Shown piece by piece: positions 34,206-43,469 of a stretch of 64,000 nucleotides of DNA; within the stretch, counting starts at the first letter, position 1, and every line of letters begins with the position of its first letter. A model generated the notes under the pieces. The model saw only the letters and a list, made by a program, of their open reading frames with translations. It was not told where the DNA came from and made no database searches. The stretch lies in assembly GCF_021390545.1 (NCBI RefSeq), contig NZ_JAJUWR010000003.1:1-64000 (forward strand), given 5' to 3'. The translations under genes were made by a program, and so were the position numbers. This DNA is from Algoriphagus sp. AGSA1. Lineage in GTDB: Bacteria > Bacteroidota > Bacteroidia > Cytophagales > Cyclobacteriaceae.

Positions 34206-35270
34206 ATGGAGCAGAACGAAGCAGAAAGCTATTTCAAAGGGCGTGGGTCGCAGATTAAGACGGACAACAAATTCCTCAAATATCGCTATGTGAGTGAGCA
34301 TATTGAGGGACTGGATGAAGCCTTGATCCAGTCTCCACACACCAAAGTCTATCAGGAGCATTCCAAGAGCATAGTAAACAAAATCGAAAGCCCTGATCTG
34401 GGCATGATGTACTCACTAAATCCTTATCAAGGCTGTGAGCATGGATGCAGCTATTGCTATGCTAGAAATACGCATGAATATTATGGATTTGATGCGGGTC
34501 TTGACTTCGAAAGCAAAATTATAGCTAAAGCAAATGCCGCCCAGCTTCTGGAAAAGTTGTTTCACAAACCTACTTGGAAACCCGTCCCTATCAGCATAGC
34601 CGGCAACACTGACTGCTATCAACCACTGGAACGCAAGATGGAACTTACGAGAAGTTTGCTGAAAGTCTTTGCCCGCTACCGTCACCCTGTAGGAATGATC
34701 ACTAAGAACAGTTTGATCTTAAGAGACAAAGATTTACTTCAAGATTTGGCCATGGATAAACTGGCCAAGGTTTTCATTTCCATCACTTCACTTGATGAAC
34801 ATGTGAGACGTAAAATGGAACCACGAACTGCCAGTGCATCCAAACGGTTAAAAACCATAGAAGAACTTTCTTTGGCAGGCATCCCCGTCGGGGTCATGTG
34901 TGCACCCATCATCCCGGGCCTGACTGATCATGAGACACCCGCTATCCTCAAAGCTGCCGCGGATCATGGAGCACTTACGGCCGGAATGACCGTAGTTCGT
35001 CTTAACGGAAGTGTAGGCCCAATTTTCGAAGATTGGGTTCATAAAAACTTTCCCGACCGAGCGCATAAAGTAATAGCTCAAATCTGCTCAATGCACGGCG
35101 GTCAACTCAATGATTCCCAGTTTGGAAGAAGGATGCGGGGCGAGGGTAAGGTAGCTGAGATGATCAATCTGCTTTTTGCCACCTCAAAGAGGAAGTATTT
35201 TGCAGGCAAGACTATGCCCGAATTCGACCTCTCTAAGTTTAGAAAAGGTGGGAATTTGAATTTGTTTTAG
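34206..35270 (+). CDS. PA0069-family radical SAM protein
   Basis: 354 residues. SLNPYQGCEHGCSYCYARNTHEY gives the C-x3-C-x2-C cluster site (here C-E-H-G-C-S-Y-C). The spore-photoproduct-lyase-like body follows: SIAGNTDCYQPLERKMELTR, VGMITKNSLILRD, VFISITSLDEHVRRKMEPR and IIPGLTDHETPAILKAAADHGA. It binds a [4Fe-4S] cluster and S-adenosylmethionine; the substrate of PA0069-type enzymes is unknown. It stands alone, followed by a GC-rich inverted-repeat element. Confidence 0.93.
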   Translation: MEQNEAESYFKGRGSQIKTDNKFLKYRYVSEHIEGLDEALIQSPHTKVYQEHSKSIVNKIESPDLGMMYSLNPYQGCEHGCSYCYARNTHEYYGFDAGLDFESKIIAKANAAQLLEKLFHKPTWKPVPISIAGNTDCYQPLERKMELTRSLLKVFARYRHPVGMITKNSLILRDKDLLQDLAMDKLAKVFISITSLDEHVRRKMEPRTASASKRLKTIEELSLAGIPVGVMCAPIIPGLTDHETPAILKAAADHGALTAGMTVVRLNGSVGPIFEDWVHKNFPDRAHKVIAQICSMHGGQLNDSQFGRRMRGEGKVAEMINLLFATSKRKYFAGKTMPEFDLSKFRKGGNLNLF

Positions 35271-35281
35271 TCTCCCATTAT

Positions 35282-35425
35282 AAATCCCCCTGCCCCCGTT
35301 GTAAAGGGGGAGTCACCTCAACTGAACCTCAGATATCAATCAATACAGTGAAAAATATTAATAAAGAGGGGTCAAAGTACCATTGAGGCTATTCCCTCCG
35401 CCGTGGCGGAGAGTTAGGGGGATTT
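35282..35425. repeat. 144-bp inverted-repeat element with internal hairpins
   Basis: Outer ends AAATCCCCCT (35282-35291) and its complement AGGGGGATTT (35416-35425). Inside are a CCCCC/GGGGG hairpin (35293-35310) and the near-perfect palindrome CTCCGCCGTGGCGGAG (35396-35411). It encodes nothing and resembles the dispersed REP-like units of Bacteroidetes. It lies between two convergent genes and could terminate both. Confidence 0.7.
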
Positions 35426-35453
35426 CTAGGATTTCCTAAATCTCAAATCCACC

Positions 35454-37871
35454 CTACTCACTCTTCAGCACTTTGGCAGGATTGGTCTGCGAAGCCACAT
35501 ACGAGTGAATACCCACGATAAGCATACATATTACCATCACTCCCAGACCCGCTCCCACAAACATCAAATAAGGCATTTCCACCCGGGTATTGAAGCCGCT
35601 TAACCAATCGTTGAGAAAATAATAGGCAGGGAATACGGCGATCAGGAATGAAACTCCCACCAAAATCATGTATTCTTTGGAGATCAGAAAGAGAATCTGC
35701 TGTAGAGTTGCCCCCAAGACCTTCCTGATACTGATCTCTTTGGTGCGCTGGGCTATGGTGAAACTGGAAAGTCCAAACAAGCCAAGGCAAGAAATCATAA
35801 TCGCAAGCGCACAGGCAAAGCCAAGCACATTTTTGATTTTCACATCTTCTTGATAGAATCTATCTAGTTGAGTATCCAAGAAATTGAAAGACACTGATTC
35901 ATAAGGATAAACTGTTAGATAAATCTTCTCCAATTTCTCCTTTGCCGCAGCCAAGTTCTGATCTGAATTCAGCTTTACATTCACCGTTTGAAAAAACTTG
36001 GGATTATAGGTAAAGAGAAGTGGGCGAATCCCCTCTCTAAGTGTCCTGGAATGAAAATCAGCGACCACTCCGATGATTTTGCGTTGCTCCCCGCTATATC
36101 CTATCTCTACCCCCAGCGCATCTTCAGCACTTGTGAAACCGGCTTCTTTCACAAATTGCTCATTGACCAATAGCTCATCTTTTCGATCTATCCCATCCGA
36201 ACCTGCTATCAGCGGAATACCATTTACCCGCACAAAGGCTGAATCCACATTCATCACCTGTATATACATCTCCTTTTCAGTCGTGTCCATAGGCACTTTG
36301 GCATCAGACGTCCAAAGGCTCGTGGACGACACTAAACTACCGCTCAAACTGGCACTTTGCACCATTGTCTCCTGATTAAAGCGATCCTGAAGCTGAAGCA
36401 TTTTATCGGGATCAGACATGAATGGAAGAGAGGCGTACACCACGGCTTCCTTATCAAACCCCAGCGGCTGGCTGGTCACGTACTTCAGTTGATAGTTCAG
36501 TACCAAAACCAGAATAATAAAAGCAATAGAAGATGACAGTTGAATCACTGTCAGGTTTTTTCTCAGAAATACTCCCACGGAAAACTGACCGCTCTTGATC
36601 AATTCCCCTTTCAAAGCCCGCTGTGGGTTATAGTTAGAAAGAATCAGAGCCGGATAAATCCCCGCAATCATGGAGACCAAAACAGGGAACCCTGTATAGA
36701 AAAGAACATTGTAAACAGAAAAATATTCAATACTGAAATTCTTAGGAAGATAGTCTGCGAATAACCCTCTAATTCCTTCTACGAATACCATAGCTAGGAT
36801 GGTACTGCACAAGACGATCAAAAATGTCTCCGCAAGAAATTGAGTAATCAGCTGCAGCCGGGTTCCACCTATTGTTTTTCTGATCCCCACTTCCTTGGAC
36901 CTACTTATCGCCTGGGCGGTTTCAAGGTTTACAAAGTTCAGTACTGCAAGCACAAGAATGATCAAACCTATCAGAATCAAACCGTTCAGGAAAACTTTAG
37001 AAACGTTGTCATAGGAATAATTCTCTCCAAAATGCATTTCGGACAGTGGTTCTGTAAAAAATCTTGTGCCATATCCACTATCGGCTTTAGCCTCCATATT
37101 TTTTGCAATCAGCGGTTCAAAGGCATTGTCCACTGACTCACGAGACACCCCTGTAGCCAGTTTGACAAAAAGTTGACTGCTTGAATTGACCGATGTCCAG
37201 TCATGCAAACCATACCATTCTATTTGCTCCTCTGTCCGAATTGTGCTAAAAGAGATGAAATCAGTGAAAATAAAGTCTGTTTTTTCCTTATAGTCAGCAA
37301 CTACACCTGTAACTTTCGCATAAATAGAATCTGAATCCGCAAACATCAACTCCTGTCCCAGTACATCGGACGCTTCAGAACCAGGAAAGTACTTATGCAA
37401 GCTCTCTTCTGTGATCACGACTGATTCAGGCTGGAGCAAGGCGGTTTCAGGATTTCCTGCCAACCACTCCCTCGGGAAAATCTTAAAGAATCCCCCATCC
37501 GCAAAAGTTGCATTATTCGATCTTCCAAACACTTTGCCCGAGGAAGGCAAGGCTACTAAAGTCTGAGACATCGTATAGAGTCTCCCCTTATCTTCTATCC
37601 CCGAAACTTCTTCCTGAATCACTTCTCCAAGTGGCCCCGGGGTTCCTGAATTAGGAAAAACCCCCTCATCCCCCCAGTCCGTCAGGGTATTTATCCGGTA
37701 TATTCTCTCCTTGTCCGGATGAAAGCGGTCAAAACTATAAGAATGCGTCACCACGTTGAAGATCAAAAAACAGATGGCAATCCCTATAGAAAGTCCAAGG
37801 ACATGGATAAACGAACGCATCTTATTTCTAAGAATGTTTCTCCAGGCTATTTTAAAGTAGTTCTTTAGCAT
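35454..37871 (-). CDS. FtsX/MacB-type permease without adjacent ATPase
   Basis: 805 residues from ATG 37871 (MLKNYFKIAWRNILRNKMRS). One N-terminal helix, a MacB_PCD periplasmic domain, FtsX block 1 (LNGLILIGLIILVLAVLNFVNLE, RSKEVGIRKTIGGTR), a second periplasmic domain and FtsX block 2 (CALAIMISCLGLFGLSSFTIA, RTKEISIRKVLGAT). It follows the permease at 38022-40466 with a 150-bp gap, so the two are probably co-transcribed. No ATPase or adaptor is nearby; it must borrow one or have a different role. Confidence 0.92.
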   Translation of the reverse strand: MLKNYFKIAWRNILRNKMRSFIHVLGLSIGIAICFLIFNVVTHSYSFDRFHPDKERIYRINTLTDWGDEGVFPNSGTPGPLGEVIQEEVSGIEDKGRLYTMSQTLVALPSSGKVFGRSNNATFADGGFFKIFPREWLAGNPETALLQPESVVITEESLHKYFPGSEASDVLGQELMFADSDSIYAKVTGVVADYKEKTDFIFTDFISFSTIRTEEQIEWYGLHDWTSVNSSSQLFVKLATGVSRESVDNAFEPLIAKNMEAKADSGYGTRFFTEPLSEMHFGENYSYDNVSKVFLNGLILIGLIILVLAVLNFVNLETAQAISRSKEVGIRKTIGGTRLQLITQFLAETFLIVLCSTILAMVFVEGIRGLFADYLPKNFSIEYFSVYNVLFYTGFPVLVSMIAGIYPALILSNYNPQRALKGELIKSGQFSVGVFLRKNLTVIQLSSSIAFIILVLVLNYQLKYVTSQPLGFDKEAVVYASLPFMSDPDKMLQLQDRFNQETMVQSASLSGSLVSSTSLWTSDAKVPMDTTEKEMYIQVMNVDSAFVRVNGIPLIAGSDGIDRKDELLVNEQFVKEAGFTSAEDALGVEIGYSGEQRKIIGVVADFHSRTLREGIRPLLFTYNPKFFQTVNVKLNSDQNLAAAKEKLEKIYLTVYPYESVSFNFLDTQLDRFYQEDVKIKNVLGFACALAIMISCLGLFGLSSFTIAQRTKEISIRKVLGATLQQILFLISKEYMILVGVSFLIAVFPAYYFLNDWLSGFNTRVEMPYLMFVGAGLGVMVICMLIVGIHSYVASQTNPAKVLKSE

Positions 37872-37964
37872 TTTATTCGAATTGGAAAATTGGAAGATTC
37901 TAAAATTGGAAGATTGACACAAGCAAAGCGCATAATTATCAATTTGATTTTTGGTTTTAGAATC

Positions 37965-38015
37965 TATATTCTTGAATCTAAAATCTTGATTCTAGATACT
38001 CTCTACTTGATACTT
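37965..38015. repeat. Dispersed low-complexity repeat between permease genes
   Basis: AATCTATATTCTTGAATCT, AAAATCTTGATTCTAGATAC and CTTGATACTTGA: same style as 31684-31765 and 33968-33979. It sits in the gap between the two permease genes. Confidence 0.45.
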
Positions 38016-38021
38016 GAAACG

Positions 38022-40466
38022 CTACTCATCCTTCAACGTCTTCACCGGATCCATCTGAGTGGCCCTAAAAGACTGGGCAGAAACTATTGCGATAGTAAAC
38101 GCGATTCCTCCCAATCCCAAAAAGGTAAAGTTGACCCAGGACGGCCATTCTTTCACTGCAAACTGCTCAATCCATCCCTGCATAAAATACAGGCTTAAGG
38201 GTAAAGCCACCAGTACCCCTACGCAAGTAATGGCTAGGAATTCCTTGTTGAACATCCAGGAAATGCTCCAGCTGGAAGCCCCCAGCACCTTTCGGATGCC
38301 TATTTCTTTGGTTCGTCCGGCTATACTCAGTGCCGCCATGGCAAACAATCCCATTGCTGCGATCAGGATAGCAACACAAGCGGCCAGAAAGACCATTTTC
38401 CCCAATCGCTCATCTGCTACATATTCTTTTTGAACGGCCTCATCAAGAAAGCTGAAACTAAAAGTCTCCATTGGAAACACCCGACTCCATTCATTCTCAA
38501 GCATAGACTTGAAAACTTCGAAATCCGTCCCGCTGCTTTTCGCCATGACCTTCGGATTGGTGCCTGAACTGATCATCAGCATATTGATTCCGCTAAATAC
38601 TGTTTCAGGATTTTTCGCCAGGATTACCGGTTCTATCTCCTTATACAGGGAATTATGATTAAAATCCTTTACCACGCCCACGATTTCATGGTTGCCTATT
38701 TTATTACTCGGAAGTGATTCCCCTAGAGGATCCTCCCATTTCATAGCTTTTGCAAAAGTCTCATTGATCAATACCGCGTTGCCGTCTGATCCGGTTTCAG
38801 GATTGAAATCCCGACCGCTTACCAGCTCCAGACCAAGGGTTTTCAGATAATCCCCACCCACAAAATTCAATCGGAAATTAAACTGCTTGCCATCTTCCGT
38901 AGGAAATCCTCCATCCCAAAACGCATCGTCACCATAGGTTGCGATAGTAATTCCTGCAGATTGCACTTCTGATCTGCCTTCCAAAGCCTGGCGGTATTTC
39001 TCCGCCTGCGCAAAGCTCTCATTTATCGATTTCACAAAACTCGTACTCGGCACATCAGGAATATCCACCAGCACCACCATATCCTGGTCAAAGCCCAAGT
39101 CATAATCCCTAATTGCTTTCATCTGATTGACCATAATCAATGTCGAGGCTATTAACACAAAGGAGATGAAAAACTGAAATGCCACCAAACCCTTTCGCAA
39201 TGCCTGCTTCCCAAAGCGTATCGAGAGATTTCCTTTCAGTACTTTGATCGGCTTCAGGCTGGACATAAAAAAGGCCGGATATGCCCCTGCCATCGCAGTA
39301 ATCAAGACTACCAAACCACCTAATATCAAGAGTTGAGTCGGCCCATAAACCAGGTCAAGTTGCTTGTCAAACAGATTGTTAAAAATAGGAAGCAGAGCTT
39401 CTGCCAAGATCAATCCGAAAACCAATGCTGCGATAGTGATCAGAAATGCCTCTGTCAGAAACTGAAAAACCAACTGTCCGAAATCTGCTCCCATGGTCTT
39501 GCGAACACCCACTTCTTTGGCACGGGTAGTTGACCTGCCTATTGCCATGGTGGTAAAATTGATGCAGGCTATCAACAGAATCAAAAATGCGATTCCAGCC
39601 AAAATCCACAATAACGATGGACGGGTGGTTTCTACCATTCCCGTATCGGGATTCTCTGTCAGGTGCATTTCAGCAATCGGCTGGAGCGTGAACGTATATT
39701 CCCCTGGCTTGTATTGTTCTCCCAGAACCTTTTTCATCATGTTTTCCACCCCAGCCTCTACCGAGGCTTTGTCTTCTGCACTTTTTAATTTGACGTAGGT
39801 GTCCCCATAGACATTAAACCAAGAACTCTGATTTTGTTCCGCAACATTAAAATCCAGGTTGCTGTCGTTCATCAGCATATCAAACTTTATACTGCTGTTT
39901 GATGGCAGGTTCTCCAAAAGACCGGAAACTTTATACTCCTCGTAGTTGTCTCCCATTTTCAACCGGAGAGATTTGCCGATGGGATCAGCATTGCCAAAGT
40001 ACTTTTTGGAAACTTCTTCAGTGATCACCACACTAAACTTATCTTGAAGTACTTGCTCTTTGGCCCCCTGAAGCAACCTAAAACTAAAAATCTCCAAGAA
40101 CTCCGGGCTCACCATCAAATAAGGTTGATTTTGGGTAGTCTCTTCATCGAGATAAGTCTGGGCTGCGCCGCTCACTAAACGTGTGGTATGGGTAACTTGG
40201 GAAAATTCATTGGCAAAAGTAGGCGCAGTGATAATAGGAGTGGAAAAAGAAGCATTCATTTCCCCATCTTCTACCTCAAATCGTTGTATTCGAAAAATAT
40301 GATCGCCTTCGCTATGAAAATCATCAAAATTGCTCTCAAACTGTACAAAAAAGAAAATCAACGTGCTAACACCCAAGCCCAGTGTAAGACCGATCAAATT
40401 GATTCCTGTGTGTAATTTGTTTTTGGACAGATTACGGATTGCGATTTTAAAGTAGTTCTTCCACAT
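38022..40466 (-). CDS. FtsX/MacB-type permease without adjacent ATPase
   Basis: 814 residues from ATG 40466 (MWKNYFKIAIRNLSKNKLHTG). Architecture as in the other permeases: N-terminal helix, MacB_PCD domain, FtsX block 1 (LLWILAGIAFLILLIACINFTTMA, RAKEVGVRKTMGAD), periplasmic domain 2 and FtsX block 2 (AACVAILIAAMGLFAMAALSIA, RTKEIGIRKVLGASS). First gene of a two-permease operon, preceded by the palindrome plus TGGCATA arrangement shared with the permease at 29010-31409. Confidence 0.92.
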   Translation of the reverse strand: MWKNYFKIAIRNLSKNKLHTGINLIGLTLGLGVSTLIFFFVQFESNFDDFHSEGDHIFRIQRFEVEDGEMNASFSTPIITAPTFANEFSQVTHTTRLVSGAAQTYLDEETTQNQPYLMVSPEFLEIFSFRLLQGAKEQVLQDKFSVVITEEVSKKYFGNADPIGKSLRLKMGDNYEEYKVSGLLENLPSNSSIKFDMLMNDSNLDFNVAEQNQSSWFNVYGDTYVKLKSAEDKASVEAGVENMMKKVLGEQYKPGEYTFTLQPIAEMHLTENPDTGMVETTRPSLLWILAGIAFLILLIACINFTTMAIGRSTTRAKEVGVRKTMGADFGQLVFQFLTEAFLITIAALVFGLILAEALLPIFNNLFDKQLDLVYGPTQLLILGGLVVLITAMAGAYPAFFMSSLKPIKVLKGNLSIRFGKQALRKGLVAFQFFISFVLIASTLIMVNQMKAIRDYDLGFDQDMVVLVDIPDVPSTSFVKSINESFAQAEKYRQALEGRSEVQSAGITIATYGDDAFWDGGFPTEDGKQFNFRLNFVGGDYLKTLGLELVSGRDFNPETGSDGNAVLINETFAKAMKWEDPLGESLPSNKIGNHEIVGVVKDFNHNSLYKEIEPVILAKNPETVFSGINMLMISSGTNPKVMAKSSGTDFEVFKSMLENEWSRVFPMETFSFSFLDEAVQKEYVADERLGKMVFLAACVAILIAAMGLFAMAALSIAGRTKEIGIRKVLGASSWSISWMFNKEFLAITCVGVLVALPLSLYFMQGWIEQFAVKEWPSWVNFTFLGLGGIAFTIAIVSAQSFRATQMDPVKTLKDE

Positions 40467-40868
40467 TGTGTAACTGTTGTTGGTTTTTAATTTCACCTTT
40501 ATACAGGCACCTTAGTTTAACCCTGTAGGAGTGCTAAACACCTGCGTTAGTATTCTCAAGAAAAGAGAGTTCCGTAATACAGCTATCAAATTTCTATGCC
40601 ATTAAAAAAGGGTTCCTAAACCAATGATTTCGCCACTACAACCTATCTCAAGCAAATCAATCGGACATTTTTGTCCGCCAGTGGTCAAAAACCATAAAGC
40701 GGCAATCAGCAAAGAGTAGTTTTTGACGCTAAAGTGTACTGAACTTTATCGGCTATGCAATTAATAATAACCTATGCTTAATACCACTTAAAGAATTGTC
40801 CGGGTCAGCATGCCGCAATAACCCGCAAGATTTTTAATTTTACCAATAGGTACTTTCTCTACTCTCTT
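40467..40868. other. Intergenic region with palindromes, between divergent operons
   Basis: About 400 bp separating the permease operon from the sulfite dehydrogenase operon. Besides the palindrome and TGGCATA element it carries GTCAAAAAC (40684-40692) and its complement GTTTTTGAC (40719-40727). No gene. Confidence 0.5.
40597..40677 (-). promoter_or_regulatory. Permease-operon upstream region: perfect 16-bp palindrome and TGGCATA element
   Basis: CGGACATTTTTGTCCG at 40662-40677 (perfect arms CGGACA/TGTCCG), 196 bp before the permease ATG. TGGCATA on the minus strand begins at 40601, 135 bp before the ATG. The 61-bp distance between them compares with 63 bp at the other site (31542-31624). 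Function inferred from conservation. Confidence 0.5.
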
Positions 40869-42134
40869 ATGACTAAACCTGAAATAAACAGCACAAAGGA
40901 TACGCAAAACATACTAAGGGATAGGCGCTCTTTTCTAAAAAAAAGTACTTGGGCAACACTGTCAACGCTGCTTGGTGCAGAGATTGTCCATGCGGCCACC
41001 ATGCCTGAGGATTATATTCCTGTAGCCTTGGAACAGGAGTTTGATCCAATGAAAGGCAAAAGCGAAGGAATGATTATCCGCAATGAAAAACCATGGAATG
41101 TAGAGCCTGCCCCACATCTATTGAATGATCCTATAACCCCTATTGCCAGCATTTTCATTAGAAACAATGGGTTGATCCCGGAGGATGTGGATGCTGCCAC
41201 CTGGACGCTGACCATCGGCGGTGAATCTGTGGTAAAAGAGAAAACCTATACCTTGGATGAGCTGAAGAAAAATTTCAAATCCTACACCTATCAACTACAA
41301 CTGGAATGCGGTGGGAATGGACGGGCTGGTTTCTATCCTCCAGCCTCTGGAAACCAATGGGCGGAAGGAGCTATTTACTGTTCGGAATGGACAGGTGTAC
41401 GACTAAAAGATGTTTTGGAAGATGTGGGGGTCAAATCGGATGCGGTGTACATAGGCTATTACGGAAAAGACAAGCACCTCAATGGCGATCCAAATAAAGT
41501 GGTGATCTCCCGCGGAGTGCCTATTGCAAAAGCAATCCAGGATGAAACCCTGCTGGCCTTTGCGCTTAACGGAAAAGAAATTCCTTTAGCGCATGGCTAC
41601 CCACTTCGCTTGGTTTGTGGAGGTTGGCCTGCTTCCGCTTCTGGTAAGTGGCTTCACAGGCTAGTAGTAAGAAACAAAGTGCATGATGGCGAGAAAATGA
41701 TGGGTGATTCATATAGAGTCCCCAAATATCCCGTGGCACCCGGCGAAAAAGTCCCGGATAAGGATATGAAAATCATAGAATCCATGCCGGTAAAGTCCAT
41801 CATCACCTATCCAAAATCGGGTGCGATGTTCAATACTTCTAAAAAGCTAACCGTACAGGGACATGCTTGGGCTGGGGAGTATGAAGTAAGTCAGCTGGAG
41901 GTCAGTACGGATTTTGGCGCAACATGGAGAAAATGCAGTCTTAAAAAACCGGTAAACCGACTCGCCTGGCAGCAGTGGTCCATTGAGTTGAGTTTCCCTC
42001 AGGTCGGTTACTATGAGATCTGGGCAAAAGCAACGGATGAGCAGGGGATCTCCCAGCCTATGGTGATGCCGGGATGGAATCCAAAAGGGTATCTGAACAA
42101 TTCCTGTCACCGAATTGCAGTGAAAGTAAGCTAA
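40869..42134 (+). CDS. Sulfite oxidase/dehydrogenase-type molybdopterin enzyme
   Basis: 421 residues. A Tat signal (RDRRSFLKKSTWATLSTLLG) at ~17-36 fits export of a folded molybdoenzyme. The sulfite-oxidase core contains YTYQLQLECGGNGRAGFYPP with the Mo-ligating Cys and adjacent Arg, then GYPLRLVCGGWPASASGKWLHRL. The C-terminal Ig-like dimerisation domain has SGAMFNTSKKLTVQGHAWAG and VEVSTDFGATWRK-type strands. It should oxidise sulfite (or a similar S compound) and pass electrons to the cytochrome c encoded four bases downstream, as in SorAB. Confidence 0.93.
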   Translation: MTKPEINSTKDTQNILRDRRSFLKKSTWATLSTLLGAEIVHAATMPEDYIPVALEQEFDPMKGKSEGMIIRNEKPWNVEPAPHLLNDPITPIASIFIRNNGLIPEDVDAATWTLTIGGESVVKEKTYTLDELKKNFKSYTYQLQLECGGNGRAGFYPPASGNQWAEGAIYCSEWTGVRLKDVLEDVGVKSDAVYIGYYGKDKHLNGDPNKVVISRGVPIAKAIQDETLLAFALNGKEIPLAHGYPLRLVCGGWPASASGKWLHRLVVRNKVHDGEKMMGDSYRVPKYPVAPGEKVPDKDMKIIESMPVKSIITYPKSGAMFNTSKKLTVQGHAWAGEYEVSQLEVSTDFGATWRKCSLKKPVNRLAWQQWSIELSFPQVGYYEIWAKATDEQGISQPMVMPGWNPKGYLNNSCHRIAVKVS

Positions 42135-42138
42135 GCCC

Positions 42139-42654
42139 ATGAAGAATTTCATCGACCCTAAGTCCCAGTCTTCCAATTCTGAGAAAAACAAACTGTTCAA
42201 CGGGCTGATGAAGTCTGTGCTGGGAATAGTTGTGATTCTGTTTTTACTGCTTGGACTCATTGTCTTTTTGATTATCCAACCTGACCTATCAGGCGTGGTA
42301 AACTCAGGATCTGAAGTGCCTAAGGCTGAACTTCCAGAAAGTGGTTTTTCAACTTCGTCCGAAGTAGTAGATGGAAAAGATATGGAAACCGGCTTGATAG
42401 CCTCCAAAGGCTTGGAACTGGTAAAAGCAAACTGTACCAATTGCCACTCCAGCGCACTGATATTACAGAACCGGTTTACCCGGGAAGATTGGCACGCCAA
42501 GATTGTATGGATGCAGGAGACCCAAGGATTATGGGAATTAGGAGAAAGTGAATCCCTTATTCTGGACTATTTAGCGGAAAACTATGCACCGGAAGCCCCT
42601 AAGGGAAGAAGAATTCCGCTTAGTGGGATCGAATGGTATGAGTTGAAGGATTGA
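42139..42654 (+). CDS. Membrane-anchored cytochrome c subunit
   Basis: 171 residues. One membrane helix at ~33-53 (VLGIVVILFLLLGLIVFLII) with the C-terminus outside. A single haem site VKANCTNCHSSALIL (C-x2-C-H) follows at ~96-100, and the distal Met is probably in IVWMQETQG. The gene lies four bases after the sulfite dehydrogenase gene, so it is the electron acceptor of that enzyme, equivalent to SorB but anchored in the membrane. Convergent with the 42657-43103 gene (2 bp). Confidence 0.92.
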   Translation: MKNFIDPKSQSSNSEKNKLFNGLMKSVLGIVVILFLLLGLIVFLIIQPDLSGVVNSGSEVPKAELPESGFSTSSEVVDGKDMETGLIASKGLELVKANCTNCHSSALILQNRFTREDWHAKIVWMQETQGLWELGESESLILDYLAENYAPEAPKGRRIPLSGIEWYELKD

Positions 42655-42656
42655 AA

Positions 42657-43103
42657 TCACCTAGCCAATTTCTCTTGAAACTTCTCCATCCAAGTCTCTC
42701 TATTAGATATCACAAAATCATACTCACGTCCGTCCACTAGTGTGAGCCGCAAACCATTGCCAACCAGCATGCCAGTCTTTCTTGGTGAGACTTCGGAGAT
42801 CAAGTTATACGAAATATCAGACTGCCCGGTATTGATATTGAATTTATGGGATTTAAAAATCACTCGCTCATTTGTAAGGAAAAGCTTGCCTCCTACCGCC
42901 TCCGCACCTCGGAATAAATTGGCAGACTCTTCAGTTTCTATTATTTCCCCTGGTTCCAGATCAGGGGAGATAATTTTGCCCGCCTTCTCCGCCATCTTTC
43001 TAAAAATCAAAGGGTAAACCAAAGCCATAAATAACCCGAAGAAGAATCCCTGAAAAAGCAGGCTTTTCCAGTCATAAAATTCACTGGTGCAGATTAACAT
43101 CAA
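42657..43103 (-). CDS. GRAM/PH-like domain membrane protein
   Basis: 148 residues. One helix at ~14-34 (LLFQGFFFGLFMALVYPLIF), then a cytoplasmic GRAM/PH-like domain: GAEAVGGKLFLTNERVIFKSHKFNINTG and ISYNLISEVSPRKTGMLVGNGLRLTLVDG. Proteins of this type bind lipids or act as membrane-associated scaffolds. The first residues (MMLICTSEF) overlap the 3' end of a decayed AlbA_2 gene, so the true start may have been changed by that rearrangement. Function unknown. Confidence 0.78.
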   Translation of the reverse strand: MMLICTSEFYDWKSLLFQGFFFGLFMALVYPLIFRKMAEKAGKIISPDLEPGEIIETEESANLFRGAEAVGGKLFLTNERVIFKSHKFNINTGQSDISYNLISEVSPRKTGMLVGNGLRLTLVDGREYDFVISNRETWMEKFQEKLAR

Positions 43104-43254
43104 CCAAAATCCCCAAAGTATCTTTTACCTTGTTAGGGATTTCTTCTAATAATTTTTTAGCCTCCTTTAAGTCAACTACATTTCCGGTATCGTTCTTTCC
43201 TATAAAAATGGTTCCGACATAAGCATTTGCAAAACCACAAATCCATTTCAAGTA
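43081..43254 (-). pseudogene. Fragment of an AlbA_2 (Schlafen-like) ATP-binding protein
   Basis: The minus strand reads YLKWICGFANAYVGTIFIG, KNDTGNVVDLKEAKKLLEE and IPNKVKDTLGILVDVNLHQ, then a stop. This is the N-terminal part of the AlbA_2 domain (E-x-KWICAFAN-type motif) of HTH/ATP-binding proteins. Both the beginning and the remaining several hundred residues are missing. Confidence 0.7.
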
Positions 43255-43469
43255 TTAGTCTCGCCAAGTTACTTTGAACTCAATATTTTGTGATTCTGAA
43301 CTCACTGCCGATAATTAATCATGTTTTAGTTTCAAATTTACTCTTTTTCCTAATGTCATTTTTATGTTCGGGTTTTCCACACTGAGCGATAACGAGTCGC
43401 TATACGCAACTCCCTTCCCTCCCTCTAAACCTACTAAACATTTTTAAAACTTCAATCATCACAGAAAGC

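Noticed and set aside
29010..40466. Many long antisense frames within permease genes
   Set aside because: They follow the codon pattern of the real genes on the other strand and encode no recognisable domain.
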